Shown here: positions 27,438 through 36,860 of the stretch, one piece after another
Layout of the letters: every line of letters begins with the position of its first letter
Numbering within the stretch: position 1 is the stretch's first letter
Assembly: GCA_049652745.1 (NCBI GenBank)
Contig: JBASEY010000029.1
Coordinates: 248,001-312,000 of the forward strand
DNA length: 64,000 nucleotides
Direction: 5' to 3'
DNA from: JBASEY01 sp049652745
GTDB taxonomy: Bacteria > CSSED10-310
Made by a program: the position numbers and the translations under genes
The notes under the pieces: model-generated
What the model was told of the DNA's origin: nothing
Seen by the model: the letters and a program-made list of their open reading frames with translations, nothing else
Database searches by the model: none

Positions 27438-27465
27438 TTGTGTTTTAAGTTTTTGCTATTATAAT
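27438..27465 (+). promoter_or_regulatory. promoter for the M23 / proteasome-like operon
   Basis: TTGTGT (27438-27443), 16-nt spacer, consensus TATAAT (27460-27465), about 100 nt before the M23 start. It makes the three following genes independent of pnp. Confidence 0.5.
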
Positions 27466-27566
27466 TCTCTTTGGCAATTCTAGTATTCGGCTATTTAAAG
27501 GCGAAAGTCAGGATGTTTAAACAGCGGTTTGCAGATGGCATTGATGGGGCATAAATAAGGTATGAA

Positions 27567-28853
27567 ATGTTGACGAAGGGTCTGATTGTAACCTCTGTTT
27601 TAATCGTTCTGTTTTTTGGCTGGTTTTATAACGAAGCTGATCAGCATCGTTTTCAATCTCAAGAATCCGATTTGTTGATGGTCCGAAATCATTGTCAACC
27701 CTTGTCACCAAAACTTCCTGAACCTGGTAATCGAAATGTCAGGGGCGATATTTTCAGCAAGGGTGATACACTCGGATTGCTTCTCAATCGACATGAAATA
27801 CCAGCCGTCGATATACAGGCGATTTGCAGTGCCATACAGGAAGTTCTATCTATAAATAAACTTAAAATCGGTGCTAAAATCACGCTCTATAAGGATCAAG
27901 ATACCGGTAAACTGGTGGAATTCCGCATTTCAAATTCTCCGGACGAAGCCGTCAAAATTGTACGTGGCCCAGATGACCAATGGGAAGCGCAGAAAATGGA
28001 TACTCTGTTGTTCACAAATTTGGAAAGGGCCTCCGGCACAGTAAAAGGGTCTTTCTGGAGTGCGGCAATCGATCAGGGTATTCCGCCGGAATTGATCTTG
28101 GAGATGGCTGATTTATTTGGGTGTCAGATTGATTTTACATCAGGATTGAGATGTGGAGATAGTTTTGATTTATTTTATACTAAAAAAGTCACAAAAGATT
28201 TTGGCACTGTTCCTGGAAAAATCGCCGCAGCCCGTTTTACCAATTCAGGAAAAACTTTTTCAGCATTTGCGTTCACTTTTCCCGATGGAAAAACAGAGTA
28301 TTATGATCGAGAAGGCAACTCCATGAGAAGGACGTTTCTCAAAGCGCCTTTGGAGTATCGCCGGGTAAGTTCGGGTTTTTCCCGCAGCCGGTTTCATCCT
28401 ATTTTGAAAGAATATCGCCCTCATCTCGGTATCGATTATGCGGCGCCAAGGGGTACCCCAGTCAGTGCGCTGGGTGACGGAGTTGTGGTTTTTTGCGGCT
28501 GGAACGGCGGCTATGGGAATTATGTGCAGATCAAGCATGGTGATACGTATGAAACGTGTTATGGTCACCTGGATAAATTCGCTAAAGGTATTCGAAAAGG
28601 GGCTCAGGTGCGCCAGAGCCAAGTTGTTGGATTTGTCGGCTCAACCGGCTTGGCAACAGGCCCTCACCTGGATTTTCGCGTTAAATACCGAGGTTCTTTC
28701 ATCAATCCTGATTCGATCAAGTCTGCGCCTGCCGAACCTATACCTGATGAGCTGAGAGATTTGTTTTTACAGCAATCAACAGACTGGTTGGCGCGGTTTC
28801 AGCCAAGTCAACAAGGAGAAGAATATGTCGCTGGTAAACTTCCTAAAATTTAG
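27567..28853 (+). CDS. membrane-anchored M23 peptidase (MepM-like)
   Basis: 428 residues: N-terminal transmembrane anchor (5-23); an OapA/LysM-like segment (DIFSKGDTLGLLLNRHEI ... LKIGAKITLYKD) with a second domain as in MepM; then the lysostaphin-type M23 domain. The first metal motif is present (PHLGIDYAAPRGTPV) and the catalytic strand reads TGPHLDFRV instead of the usual HLH, so one zinc ligand is Asp rather than His; such variants exist. It should cut peptidoglycan cross-links. Its last 29 nt overlap the next gene. Confidence 0.85.
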   Translation: MLTKGLIVTSVLIVLFFGWFYNEADQHRFQSQESDLLMVRNHCQPLSPKLPEPGNRNVRGDIFSKGDTLGLLLNRHEIPAVDIQAICSAIQEVLSINKLKIGAKITLYKDQDTGKLVEFRISNSPDEAVKIVRGPDDQWEAQKMDTLLFTNLERASGTVKGSFWSAAIDQGIPPELILEMADLFGCQIDFTSGLRCGDSFDLFYTKKVTKDFGTVPGKIAAARFTNSGKTFSAFAFTFPDGKTEYYDREGNSMRRTFLKAPLEYRRVSSGFSRSRFHPILKEYRPHLGIDYAAPRGTPVSALGDGVVVFCGWNGGYGNYVQIKHGDTYETCYGHLDKFAKGIRKGAQVRQSQVVGFVGSTGLATGPHLDFRVKYRGSFINPDSIKSAPAEPIPDELRDLFLQQSTDWLARFQPSQQGEEYVAGKLPKI

Positions 28854-29904
28854 TGCGGATTCTGGAGCTATTATTTCTGACGAAGAGTATTGGAATGTTT
28901 TTTTCAGAAAACGTATGCACGGTGATAATCTTCACAGCCTCCTCAATCCGGAAACAGCAATGAAGTTGGGTATTCAGGCTGTTTATGGTGGAGTCGGCTA
29001 TCCGTCGATTCATCGGGAAGTCATAGAAAATTCCCGCATGGAAATCCAACAGGTTATTTCACAGAAAGGTTTGGCTGCTTTTCAGCGAGTGAAGGATATC
29101 GCTCGGGTTGCATTTGACACTATGCAAACTGCAATACGCAAACGGATCGACCAAAAAATGCAGTTTTATTACGGCTTCCAAACCCATGAATTGAATGCAG
29201 GGCGTTTTTCGGTCGATGGGGAATCTTGGCCGATCGAATCGGATGCGGTTCGAGAAAAGGCTCAGAAATTGGCATCACGGGAAACTCAGGATACGCTGTT
29301 AAAAGCAGTGATGGAAGCCAAAGCGGCAGTTTTTGGTTTTGACGCGGACGGCATTACCGGATACTACCTGGCCGGTGAAAACTCGATCATGGGGTATGTT
29401 CATGAGGGGTTCGAGGCTGTGGGAACCGGCAAGTATGCTTCCGGCTTGGTTTTTGGAAGGGATTTCAAAGCGAAAACCCTGCAGATGCGTCAAAAAGGAT
29501 ATCAACCCGCACAAGGTCTTTATGAACTGATCGATTCGGCATTTCTTGCGGGTGAGCATTTCAAGGAAGTCGGAGGCAACTATAACATTGTGATACTAGA
29601 CAGAAAAGCCAAGGAGGCTGCCGGCCAGTACAGGCAGGTTTTCGACGATACTGCCAGGCTGGCGACGGAAATTGTTCGGGCGGTCAGAACGGGCTACTTG
29701 TTCAAAGAGCAGGGAGTAGAATTGGTGGATGAACTGATTTGTAAGCAGGTTGATTTCAAAGAAGTCGAGAAAAAACTTTTTGATTGGGCGAAAAATCGTG
29801 AAGCGCTGGAATTTATATTTAGAGGATATAAGGAAAACGAGGTAAAAGAGATGCTTTTTCCTGAACAAGCGCAAACTCATGATGACAAAGGGGGACGATC
29901 ATGA
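28825..29904 (+). CDS. proteasome-fold (Ntn-hydrolase-like) protein A
   Basis: 359 residues. The pattern resembles proteasome subunits: N-terminal strand pair MSLVNFLKFSADSGAIISDEE, later AVFGFDADGITGYYLAG and EGFEAVGTGKYASGL (the GxGxxxA turn), then paired helices. If the Met is removed, Ser is residue 1 and Asp18 matches the conserved proteasome Asp17, but no Lys33 equivalent is seen. It may thus be a non-catalytic, alpha-like partner. It is paralogous to the next gene. AAGGAG lies 6 nt before ATG 28825 inside the M23 gene. The length (359) is far above HslV, Anbu or 20S beta subunits. Fold assignment is inferred from motifs. Confidence 0.5.
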   Translation: MSLVNFLKFSADSGAIISDEEYWNVFFRKRMHGDNLHSLLNPETAMKLGIQAVYGGVGYPSIHREVIENSRMEIQQVISQKGLAAFQRVKDIARVAFDTMQTAIRKRIDQKMQFYYGFQTHELNAGRFSVDGESWPIESDAVREKAQKLASRETQDTLLKAVMEAKAAVFGFDADGITGYYLAGENSIMGYVHEGFEAVGTGKYASGLVFGRDFKAKTLQMRQKGYQPAQGLYELIDSAFLAGEHFKEVGGNYNIVILDRKAKEAAGQYRQVFDDTARLATEIVRAVRTGYLFKEQGVELVDELICKQVDFKEVEKKLFDWAKNREALEFIFRGYKENEVKEMLFPEQAQTHDDKGGRS

Positions 29905-30947
29905 CATCGATTAATGCTTTGCGGTTGGATTTTCATTCCGGGTTGATGTTATGCGATGAAGCCCGTTATTGGAATCCTGACTGGATGATCTTTTACACAC
30001 CGGAAAAAATCAGGCGAATTGTTTCTGAACATATCGTCAAAAAAACCAAAACAGTCATGTTCATGGGACAGACCGGGACAAGTTCGATCGGTGATGAATG
30101 GATAATGGAGGTGGCCAGGGCTGTCACCCGCGAATATGAAAAGCGTGTTGAATCCGACTGCGCCGACACGGAATGTCTTCCTCGCCTTAACGAAATCGCT
30201 CACCTGGCTTTCCAAACCATCATCAAGATCAAACAAACGCATATCGACGATTTTTTGATAGGCAAGTTCGGATTTACCTCGGCAGATTTGATCCGTGGAT
30301 ATACCATGGATAGGGAAAAAGGAAAAATAACCATCACCAATCAAGATCAAATCAAAGCGGCATTGAATTATATGACCTTCAACCAAAATCCTGATGAGGT
30401 CAAAGGAATTTTCGGAAATTCGCAAATTTTGGCAGGATACAATCCTGTCGATGGATTCAAGATGTATTACATGACGGAACGTTGGCCGGTCTGTGAAGAA
30501 GTACATGAAATCTTCATCGCTCAAGGTTCGGGAAGAGATACCTGTGATTTGAATTATTCGCGTTTTGCGGATACCCGTCTGTTGATCGAGCGGCGAACGG
30601 AAAAATCCATTCCTCGTCATAAAGGCCTTTTCGCCCTGTTACAGGGATTGTATCAGGCCTTGAATCAGACTGCCGGCATAGGCGGCTATCCCAAAATCAT
30701 TTATATAAACGGCCATGAAAAAAATCCGGCAAAATGGACGCTGGAGATTTCCGATCATCGATCAAAACTTGCCTTGGAAATAGTTGGGGCGGCGATCGAG
30801 AATCTTCTGGATAAAACCAAAGCTGAAGACTTATTGGAAGACCTTATTTTTAAGGGCACGGATTTTTTCAAAATAAATACTCGGTTTAAATCGGAAGCGG
30901 TCAATAGAAAAAAACTTGAGAGATTTTTGCGAAAATATCCGCTCTAG
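29901..30947 (+). CDS. proteasome-fold (Ntn-hydrolase-like) protein B, possible catalytic Thr
   Basis: 348 residues. After Met removal the protein begins Thr1-Ser-Ile, has SGLMLCDEARYW with Asp18 and TPEKIRRI with Lys35, close to the Thr1/Asp17/Lys33 triad of proteasome beta subunits. Downstream come KTVMFMGQTGTSS (strand-turn), two helices, ILAGYNPVDGFKMYYM and IFIAQGSGRDTC (GSG turn before a helix), in the same order as in 20S/HslV. It overlaps gene A by ATGA, so the two are translationally coupled and may form a hetero-oligomer. Insertions in the middle make it about 100 residues longer than known bacterial homologues. No partner unfoldase is nearby. Confidence 0.55.
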   Translation: MTSINALRLDFHSGLMLCDEARYWNPDWMIFYTPEKIRRIVSEHIVKKTKTVMFMGQTGTSSIGDEWIMEVARAVTREYEKRVESDCADTECLPRLNEIAHLAFQTIIKIKQTHIDDFLIGKFGFTSADLIRGYTMDREKGKITITNQDQIKAALNYMTFNQNPDEVKGIFGNSQILAGYNPVDGFKMYYMTERWPVCEEVHEIFIAQGSGRDTCDLNYSRFADTRLLIERRTEKSIPRHKGLFALLQGLYQALNQTAGIGGYPKIIYINGHEKNPAKWTLEISDHRSKLALEIVGAAIENLLDKTKAEDLLEDLIFKGTDFFKINTRFKSEAVNRKKLERFLRKYPL

Positions 30948-31059
30948 ATTTTCAGTAATTTAGATATATTTAAATATTGGATACAATGTCATATTGGGTT
31001 TGACAGGTGTTTCCATTCGGCAGGCTTCTAGAATTCCGACAGGGTTTCAACAATAAAAT

Positions 31060-31088
31060 TTGGCAATCGACATGGTTTTTCGTACACT
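31060..31088 (+). promoter_or_regulatory. promoter for the transglutaminase-like gene
   Basis: TTGGCA (31060-31065), 17-nt spacer, TACACT (31083-31088), about 55 nt before the ATG at 31143. Confidence 0.4.
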
Positions 31089-31142
31089 GTTCCTGTATCG
31101 ATGAGGCGTGGCCGAACTTGGCATAAAAAGGGAGAAAAACTT

Positions 31143-33332
31143 ATGAAAACATGTATTAAAATATCGATAGTCGGTTTTTTGATATGCGCAGCTTTGCAGT
31201 CGATCTCCGGTGCAGGCTTTTCGGAGCAACTACCTCCGGACAGATTGACCGACTCAGCCAAACAGGCAATTGAAGCTGCTCCTCGCTGGTTGCGAGAAGA
31301 TCTTGCCGATAATTTTCGGCGAATGGAAACCTCTTTTCAGGATTTATATGCAGATATGATATTGAACCCTTCGGAATCACGTTTTCGAGATGAAATCGCT
31401 TTTTGTGTGGCCAATACCGGCACTGCAAACCTTCAGAATGCGAATTTTATTCCGGATTTACTGGAAGAAAACGCTTTTTATTTGTATGAACACGATCAAT
31501 ATCTGGACTATGTGCGTCTTATCGATGTCAGCGATCCGGGTAGCGATGATGATTATTACACGACAACGGTTTACACGATCGAAGAAGATGGAAATTTGAT
31601 GGAATACGAACTTCCGTATGATATTTATTATTGGTTTATCGTTCATCCCAAAATCGAAGATGAATGGGCTCATTACATCGACCCTGGCGTTAAAGGCGGT
31701 GTTCCGGCTGCGCCCCCTGTCGGTGTGTTCTGGAGAGATTGGCTGTTTACCATCACTGAAGAGAAAGGGGAAACGGGAGATTTTTATCCGATACTTCGAG
31801 ACTATTTGTCCGGTGTCGAGGCATTGTGGGGTACAACTACAACCGGAGCGATCGGCGCTTTGGGGTCTTGGATACGTGAGACGTTGAGTTTTGACAGCGG
31901 TGCTGAACGTCCTATTCAACCGGTTCGAATTTACAAATTGCATATGGGCAGATGTGGCGAGCATCAGGATTACGCAACTGCCGCTGCACGGGCCTGCCTG
32001 ATTCCTTGTCTGAATACCATGGCGATCGCTGAAGACCATGTCTGGAACGAATTCTGGCATCAGCGTTGGATTCACTGGGAGCCGGTCAACGGCGACGGCT
32101 ATATCGACAACCCCTTTGTTTATGAGGATGGATGGGGAAAAAAGTTTTCAGGAGCATTCAATGTGGCGGGGGATGGATGGAGCTGGGATGTGATCGATAA
32201 ATATTCACATGGCTTTTGTACGGTTGAAGCCACCGTTTTGGATGCAAACGGCGATCCGGTGGACGGCGCTCGGTTGACACTCAAGAAAAAGGGTGGATTT
32301 CCCGGATCGTTTAATTTCGCCGGCTCTGATGGCTTCGCTTCAGCTCTATACGGCGATGAAGTTTATTGCCAGGCGCAAATCCAGTCAAAACTCGGGGTGT
32401 TCCCGCTCAACGAATCATCCAAACCATCATGGTATGAGATCACAGAACTTACCGTCGATGGTGAGACCTATCGATGGACTGCTCAATATCCTGAAGCTAC
32501 ACTGCCGCAAATTCCATGGAAGCCGGCTTCTAATACAGCTTCAGGAAACTACAGATTTCGGATCGATTTTAATGTAGCCGGTGAGGTGAGGGCCGGTTAT
32601 TATAATCACGATCAACAAAATATTTATACCCGATTTTTCCCGGGCGGCTCAGCGGATATGTTTATCGTTGATTCACCGAATTTTACCCTTTATCAGAGCC
32701 ATGAATCCTTTGAGGCCTATGACATTCATCCCTTTTCATCCGGTGAATCTATACTGTTTGAGGTGCCTTATGGTGATGATTGGACGGTGGTCGTTTCGGC
32801 AGAACGCAAATTGACCTCAAGCCAAATTGTAGATGTTCAGATTCATCTTGAACAAAAACAAGACACTGAATGGATTGTTTTGGAATCGGCCAAGCAAAGT
32901 CTTGTGCTTATGCCTGGAGATATTTATTCTGCTTCAATCACTGTCGAAGGGGATCCGGAACCGGAATGTGATTACCTGGGAACCCGACTGGTTATGTCAC
33001 AAGATGAACTATTTCGCGCCGGTGACGCCTTCTGGTTGAAATGCCATGTCTGTAACAACAGTGACACAGCCATTCACGACATTCCAACAGCGGCCTTGCT
33101 TGGCGTCTATGGTGAATTCTGGTTCTGGCCCTCCTGGGAACAAACATTCGATGCTGAACTCAGGGATTATGAACCTGGATTGACGACCTTTTTTATACTT
33201 GAGCCGTTTACCTGGCCGAGTGTCGGAGGTCATGTTCAGGGTCTGGAATTCTATGCTGCTATATTGACGCCGCAATTATCTGAAATCATTGGTGAGTTCG
33301 GTTATCTGACATTCGGTTATACGGATAACTGA
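31143..33332 (+). CDS. secreted transglutaminase-like protein with PNGase-like core
   Basis: 729 residues. A signal peptide (1-24, hydrophobic core ISIVGFLICAAL) sends it to the periplasm or outside. The catalytic core has GRCGEHQDYATAAARA (Cys271), then DHVWNEFW (His299) and WIHWEP, followed by EDGWGKKFSGAF. This order, including the 'GWGKK' block, closely resembles the core of peptide:N-glycanase-type transglutaminases, with Glu313 where those have Asp. The remaining 400 residues look like beta-rich domains, the first beginning TVEATVLDANGDPVDGA (carboxypeptidase-regulatory-like). I start at ATG 31143 because the signal peptide begins there; 14 upstream codons are open. Substrate unknown: N-glycan, peptide or cross-linking. 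Confidence 0.7.
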   Translation: MKTCIKISIVGFLICAALQSISGAGFSEQLPPDRLTDSAKQAIEAAPRWLREDLADNFRRMETSFQDLYADMILNPSESRFRDEIAFCVANTGTANLQNANFIPDLLEENAFYLYEHDQYLDYVRLIDVSDPGSDDDYYTTTVYTIEEDGNLMEYELPYDIYYWFIVHPKIEDEWAHYIDPGVKGGVPAAPPVGVFWRDWLFTITEEKGETGDFYPILRDYLSGVEALWGTTTTGAIGALGSWIRETLSFDSGAERPIQPVRIYKLHMGRCGEHQDYATAAARACLIPCLNTMAIAEDHVWNEFWHQRWIHWEPVNGDGYIDNPFVYEDGWGKKFSGAFNVAGDGWSWDVIDKYSHGFCTVEATVLDANGDPVDGARLTLKKKGGFPGSFNFAGSDGFASALYGDEVYCQAQIQSKLGVFPLNESSKPSWYEITELTVDGETYRWTAQYPEATLPQIPWKPASNTASGNYRFRIDFNVAGEVRAGYYNHDQQNIYTRFFPGGSADMFIVDSPNFTLYQSHESFEAYDIHPFSSGESILFEVPYGDDWTVVVSAERKLTSSQIVDVQIHLEQKQDTEWIVLESAKQSLVLMPGDIYSASITVEGDPEPECDYLGTRLVMSQDELFRAGDAFWLKCHVCNNSDTAIHDIPTAALLGVYGEFWFWPSWEQTFDAELRDYEPGLTTFFILEPFTWPSVGGHVQGLEFYAAILTPQLSEIIGEFGYLTFGYTDN

Positions 33333-33466
33333 TAGAGAGTATTCTTATTCATAACCAAATTCAGGCTGAGCCATGAGTTTGAGTTATACGTATCTTCATC
33401 ATCAAAATCTGTTTGACAGAAGCCTTGATTAACGATAGGAAGTCGCCGTTGGAGGAGGTGGCGACG

Positions 33467-34888
33467 ATGTTAATAACAGAAAATAAATTACTGGAACATT
33501 TCAGATATATTCGGGCGGAACGCTTGATGAATCACGCTCGGTTACTGGCTTCGGACAAAATGCGGGGTCGCATGCCGGGGGATATGGGCTACCGAATGGC
33601 TATGGATTACGTTACGGATTTTTTCCGGAATATCGGTTTAAGGCCGGGTTTCGAAAACGGCGCTTATGAGCAGGAATTCATGTTGGAAACCTGCCGTGTT
33701 GTCTCTGCATCCGTCAAGCTGGCTGTTGGTGGTGCGCCTGCTGAAGAATTGACCCTGGGTGAAGATTTCATTTGCCGTGGATTGACGGGAGATGGAGTTG
33801 TATCTGGAGAACTGGTTTTTGTTGGGTATTGTTCAGAAGAAAAAGATTTCAATGAATTGGAAGGTTTGGATCTGGAAGGCAAAATCGCCGTCAGCTTCAA
33901 GCATCCGCCTCCGTGGTGGAAGGACAGGCATCCATTGATGCCGCGTGAAAAGGCGCATCAAGTGATCAAACACGGTGCAAAGGCCTTGGTCATCGTTCCA
34001 AACCCTATTCGGAAAGAACCTGATAGGTTATCAGGCAGCCTGATAGAAAAAGGCGATTATATACCTGGATTTCCTTTGATTGTGCTGGGCGAAGCGATTT
34101 CCGACAGGCTTTTTGCCTATGATGACAACACGCTGGCAGGCAGGCAGTTTCGAATCGATACTTTTAAGGAGATGATGTCTGGTCCACTGCCGGCATCCAT
34201 GTCCATCGATATCGAAACGGAGCATAATAATAAAGGAATATCCTGGAATGCCGCCGGCTTCCTTCCAGGCACCGATCCGGCGCTTTCTCAGCAAGTTGTG
34301 CTAATCGGCGCTCATCTCGATCACGTGGGTATCCAAGGCGAGTCCTTGATTTTCAACGGAGCGCAGGACAATGCATCCGGTTCTGCGGCTGTTCTTGAAA
34401 TTGCAAGAGCTTTTGCTGAAGGACCTCGACCTCCAAGAAGCCTTCAATTTGTTCTGTTCGGAGCGGAAGAAGCCGGATTGGTCGGATCGCTTCATTATGC
34501 AGCTCATCCCGGGCAGCCTTTGCAAAATACCCTGGTTATGCTCAATCTCGATTGCATGGGAGCCGGCTCCGGTATGGATATGCGTGGCCGCACGGCATAT
34601 CCTGAACTGTTTGAAGTGTTTGATACGCTCAATAAAACCTTTGTCGGTATTCCCGACACCGCTCAGAACCACCCGCCTGGAGGCGCCGATGCCAAGCCTT
34701 TTGAAGACGCAGGTATTCCAAACATGTATTTTGTCGGAGAAAACCCCTACAGACATCTACACATGAAATCCGATACGGTGGAGACATTGAACCCGTCATT
34801 GTTCGAAGGAATTACTCACATGGCCTATCTGATGGCCGCCCACTTGAGCAGCGGCAACGCTTCTTCAGGAGAGTTATCCGCGAGATAG
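33467..34888 (+). CDS. M28 family metallopeptidase with PA domain
   Basis: 473 residues. A PA-like insert (GELVFVGYCSEEKDFNELEGLDLEGKIAV) precedes the M28 zinc peptidase: GAHLDHVG, NGAQDNASGSAAVLEIARAF, VLFGAEEAGLVGS, MLNLDCMGAG and a final HMKSDTVETL. These are all the expected metal ligands, so it should be an active aminopeptidase. No signal peptide is seen. ATG 33467 has GGAGGAGG 8-10 nt upstream; the frame extends upstream to a TTG at 33413. A weak terminator follows. Confidence 0.85.
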   Translation: MLITENKLLEHFRYIRAERLMNHARLLASDKMRGRMPGDMGYRMAMDYVTDFFRNIGLRPGFENGAYEQEFMLETCRVVSASVKLAVGGAPAEELTLGEDFICRGLTGDGVVSGELVFVGYCSEEKDFNELEGLDLEGKIAVSFKHPPPWWKDRHPLMPREKAHQVIKHGAKALVIVPNPIRKEPDRLSGSLIEKGDYIPGFPLIVLGEAISDRLFAYDDNTLAGRQFRIDTFKEMMSGPLPASMSIDIETEHNNKGISWNAAGFLPGTDPALSQQVVLIGAHLDHVGIQGESLIFNGAQDNASGSAAVLEIARAFAEGPRPPRSLQFVLFGAEEAGLVGSLHYAAHPGQPLQNTLVMLNLDCMGAGSGMDMRGRTAYPELFEVFDTLNKTFVGIPDTAQNHPPGGADAKPFEDAGIPNMYFVGENPYRHLHMKSDTVETLNPSLFEGITHMAYLMAAHLSSGNASSGELSAR

Positions 34889-34900
34889 AAAAGCGGCGTC

Positions 34901-34919
34901 TCAAGTCAACTTGATTTTT
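34901..34919 (+). terminator. weak intrinsic terminator after the M28 gene
   Basis: TCAAG-TCAA-CTTGA followed by TTTTTC, a 5-bp stem and short T-run. Confidence 0.3.
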
Positions 34920-34980
34920 CATGAAGGCATATTACAGTATCTTTTCAGTAAAAAAGCTTAATAAGGAGGTGAATTGACAA

Positions 34981-35778
34981 ATGTATCGGGATGTCTGGCA
35001 GGATATTGAAAAAATTCGTTCAGTATCACCGCTGGTTCATAACATTACGAATTACGTGGTGATGAACAATACCGCCAATGCGTTGTTGTCATTGGGTGCG
35101 TCTCCTGTCATGGCGCATGCGCCTGAGGAGGTCGAGGATATGGTCGGCATTTCGCATGCGCTGGTTATCAATATCGGAACGCTGAGCTCCGCCTGGATCG
35201 AGTCGATGTATAAAGCGATGTGTGCCGCGGCAAAAAAACGGATACCGATCGTGCTGGACCCGGTCGGTGTAGGCGCGACACCTTTTCGGACTCAGACAGC
35301 TTTAAATCTTTTGAAAGACACGGAATCAGTGATTATTCGCGGGAATGCCAGCGAGATCAGAGCTTTAGGTTCTGAAGGGGCTGGCGCCAGAGGCGTGGAC
35401 AGTACGGATACAGCCGAGGCGGCGTCGGCGGTAGGGCGCTTCCTGTCAAATCAGTATAGGTCCGTGGTCAGCATCAGCGGTCCAACGGACATCATCATTT
35501 CGGCTGATCGAGAAATCCGAGTTTTTAACGGTCATCCAATGATGCCGAGGGTTACTGGTTTGGGGTGCACAGCATCCGCTTTGACGGGTGCTTTCGCTGC
35601 CGTCAACCCTGATCCGTTTCGAGCAGCGGCGCATGCCATGGCATTGATGGGGTTGGCCGGTGAAATCGCCTCGGAACAAGCGGTCGGACCCGGCACCATG
35701 CAACTGCATTTCTTGGATGCCTTGTATCGAATACAAGAATCTGACATACAAGAGCGGCTACGCATGGAAATAATATGA
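34981..35778 (+). CDS. thiM: hydroxyethylthiazole kinase
   Basis: 265 residues of the ribokinase-like ThiM family. Landmarks are SPLVHNITNYVVMNNTANALLS, LDPVGVGATPFR and the anion-hole/catalytic Cys block VTGLGCTASALTGAF. It phosphorylates salvaged 4-methyl-5-hydroxyethylthiazole for thiamine synthesis. A perfect AAGGAGGTGA precedes ATG 34981. The 92-nt upstream gap shows no TPP riboswitch. It overlaps thiE by 4 nt. Confidence 0.96.
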   Translation: MYRDVWQDIEKIRSVSPLVHNITNYVVMNNTANALLSLGASPVMAHAPEEVEDMVGISHALVINIGTLSSAWIESMYKAMCAAAKKRIPIVLDPVGVGATPFRTQTALNLLKDTESVIIRGNASEIRALGSEGAGARGVDSTDTAEAASAVGRFLSNQYRSVVSISGPTDIIISADREIRVFNGHPMMPRVTGLGCTASALTGAFAAVNPDPFRAAAHAMALMGLAGEIASEQAVGPGTMQLHFLDALYRIQESDIQERLRMEII

Positions 35779-36428
35779 AAGCGATTGCTCGCAAAAGTCT
35801 TTACCTTGTAACGGATAGTGGGATGACCGGCGGCCGTCCTCTTGTCGATATTGTTGCCGCCGCAGTTCGCGGAGGTGTCGGCGTCGTGCAATTGCGTGAG
35901 AAAGCGCTGCCCACACGAGCATTTATTGACCTGGCCAGGCAGGTTTCGAAAATTTTATCAGGAACCGGGGTGCCTCTATTGATAAACGACCGGGTCGATG
36001 TGGCGTTGGCAGCCGACGCAGACGGTGTTCATTTGGGGCAGAGCGATATGCACTACCGTGACGCCAGAAGGCTGCTTGGTCCCAAAGCAATCATCGGACT
36101 TTCAGTCGAAAGCATGGAAGAGGTTCTGGATGCGGAAAATTTTGATGTCGATTATCTAGGAGTCAGTCCGATTTTCTCCACCCCGACAAAAACCGATACG
36201 ATCATTGAATGGGGTCTTGATGGGCTGCGTCATGTCCGAGCTGCCTCCCGACATTTTCTGGTCGCTATCGGCCGAATGACCGCCGCCAATGCCCTAGATG
36301 CTCTTGCAGCCGGAGCTGACAGCGTTGCAGTGGTGTCGGCGATTTGTGCAGCACGAGACCCTGAAAGCGCGGCCTACGAAATATATCAGGCTTTACAAGC
36401 GTTTCCTGGAGAGCGCTCAACGATTTAA
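35775..36428 (+). CDS. thiE: thiamine-phosphate synthase
   Basis: 217 residues, TIM barrel. Landmarks: LVTDSG, VVQLREKALPTRAF, LLINDRVDVALAADADGVHLGQSDM and GVSPIFSTPTKTDT. It joins hydroxymethylpyrimidine-PP and thiazole phosphate. The start overlaps thiM (ATGA), so the pair is coupled; thiD is not in the window. The gene is convergent with cdd. Confidence 0.95.
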   Translation: MKAIARKSLYLVTDSGMTGGRPLVDIVAAAVRGGVGVVQLREKALPTRAFIDLARQVSKILSGTGVPLLINDRVDVALAADADGVHLGQSDMHYRDARRLLGPKAIIGLSVESMEEVLDAENFDVDYLGVSPIFSTPTKTDTIIEWGLDGLRHVRAASRHFLVAIGRMTAANALDALAAGADSVAVVSAICAARDPESAAYEIYQALQAFPGERSTI

Positions 36429-36446
36429 GGATGGTGCCTACGCCGT

Positions 36447-36860
36447 TTACTCTGTGTTTTTCTCGAGTTCTTCGAAAGGATGTGGGAAAAGCTGCTCAAA
36501 ATCGAATATCCGAGTTTTCTCCTCGTAATCGACGATGATTATTCGAGGTTTGTTCCCGCCTTCGGCGATTACCTGTCGACAGGCTCCACAGGGCAGTGGA
36601 GCCGGTGGAAAAGGCGCGTAAACGGCCAGGGCAAGCCATTTCTTATGGCCTGAGCAGCGGGCTTGGAATATGGCTGACCGCTCGGCGCAAATGGTCAGAC
36701 CATACGATGCGTTCTCGACATTACACCCACAAAACACGGTTTTGTCTACGGTCAAAAGAGCAGCTCCGACCGGATAACTTGAATACGGAGCATAGGCGTT
36801 CTCAGCCGCTTTTCGAGCTGCAGCAATCAAGCGTTCCTGTTCTTCGATCGTCAGTTTCAT
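36447..36860 (-). CDS. cdd: cytidine deaminase
   Basis: 137 residues. Zinc site: CAERSAIFQA and PCGACRQVIAEGG. It converts (deoxy)cytidine to (deoxy)uridine for salvage or breakdown. I choose ATG 36860 over the ATG six codons upstream because AAAGGGTG lies about 9 nt before it. It follows the com/deo string on the same strand after 194 nt of AT-rich sequence without other features, and would supply deaminated nucleosides to the deoA product. Confidence 0.93.
   Translation of the reverse strand: MKLTIEEQERLIAAARKAAENAYAPYSSYPVGAALLTVDKTVFCGCNVENASYGLTICAERSAIFQARCSGHKKWLALAVYAPFPPAPLPCGACRQVIAEGGNKPRIIIVDYEEKTRIFDFEQLFPHPFEELEKNTE

Noticed and set aside
28825..30947. Actinobacterial-type 20S proteasome with Pup
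   Set aside because: No Pup, Mpa/ARC or Dop genes nearby, and lengths do not fit 20S subunits.
34889..34980. Possible TPP riboswitch before thiM
   Set aside because: The gap is only 92 nt and lacks the conserved CUGAGA-type core; only a weak terminator and a Shine-Dalgarno are seen.
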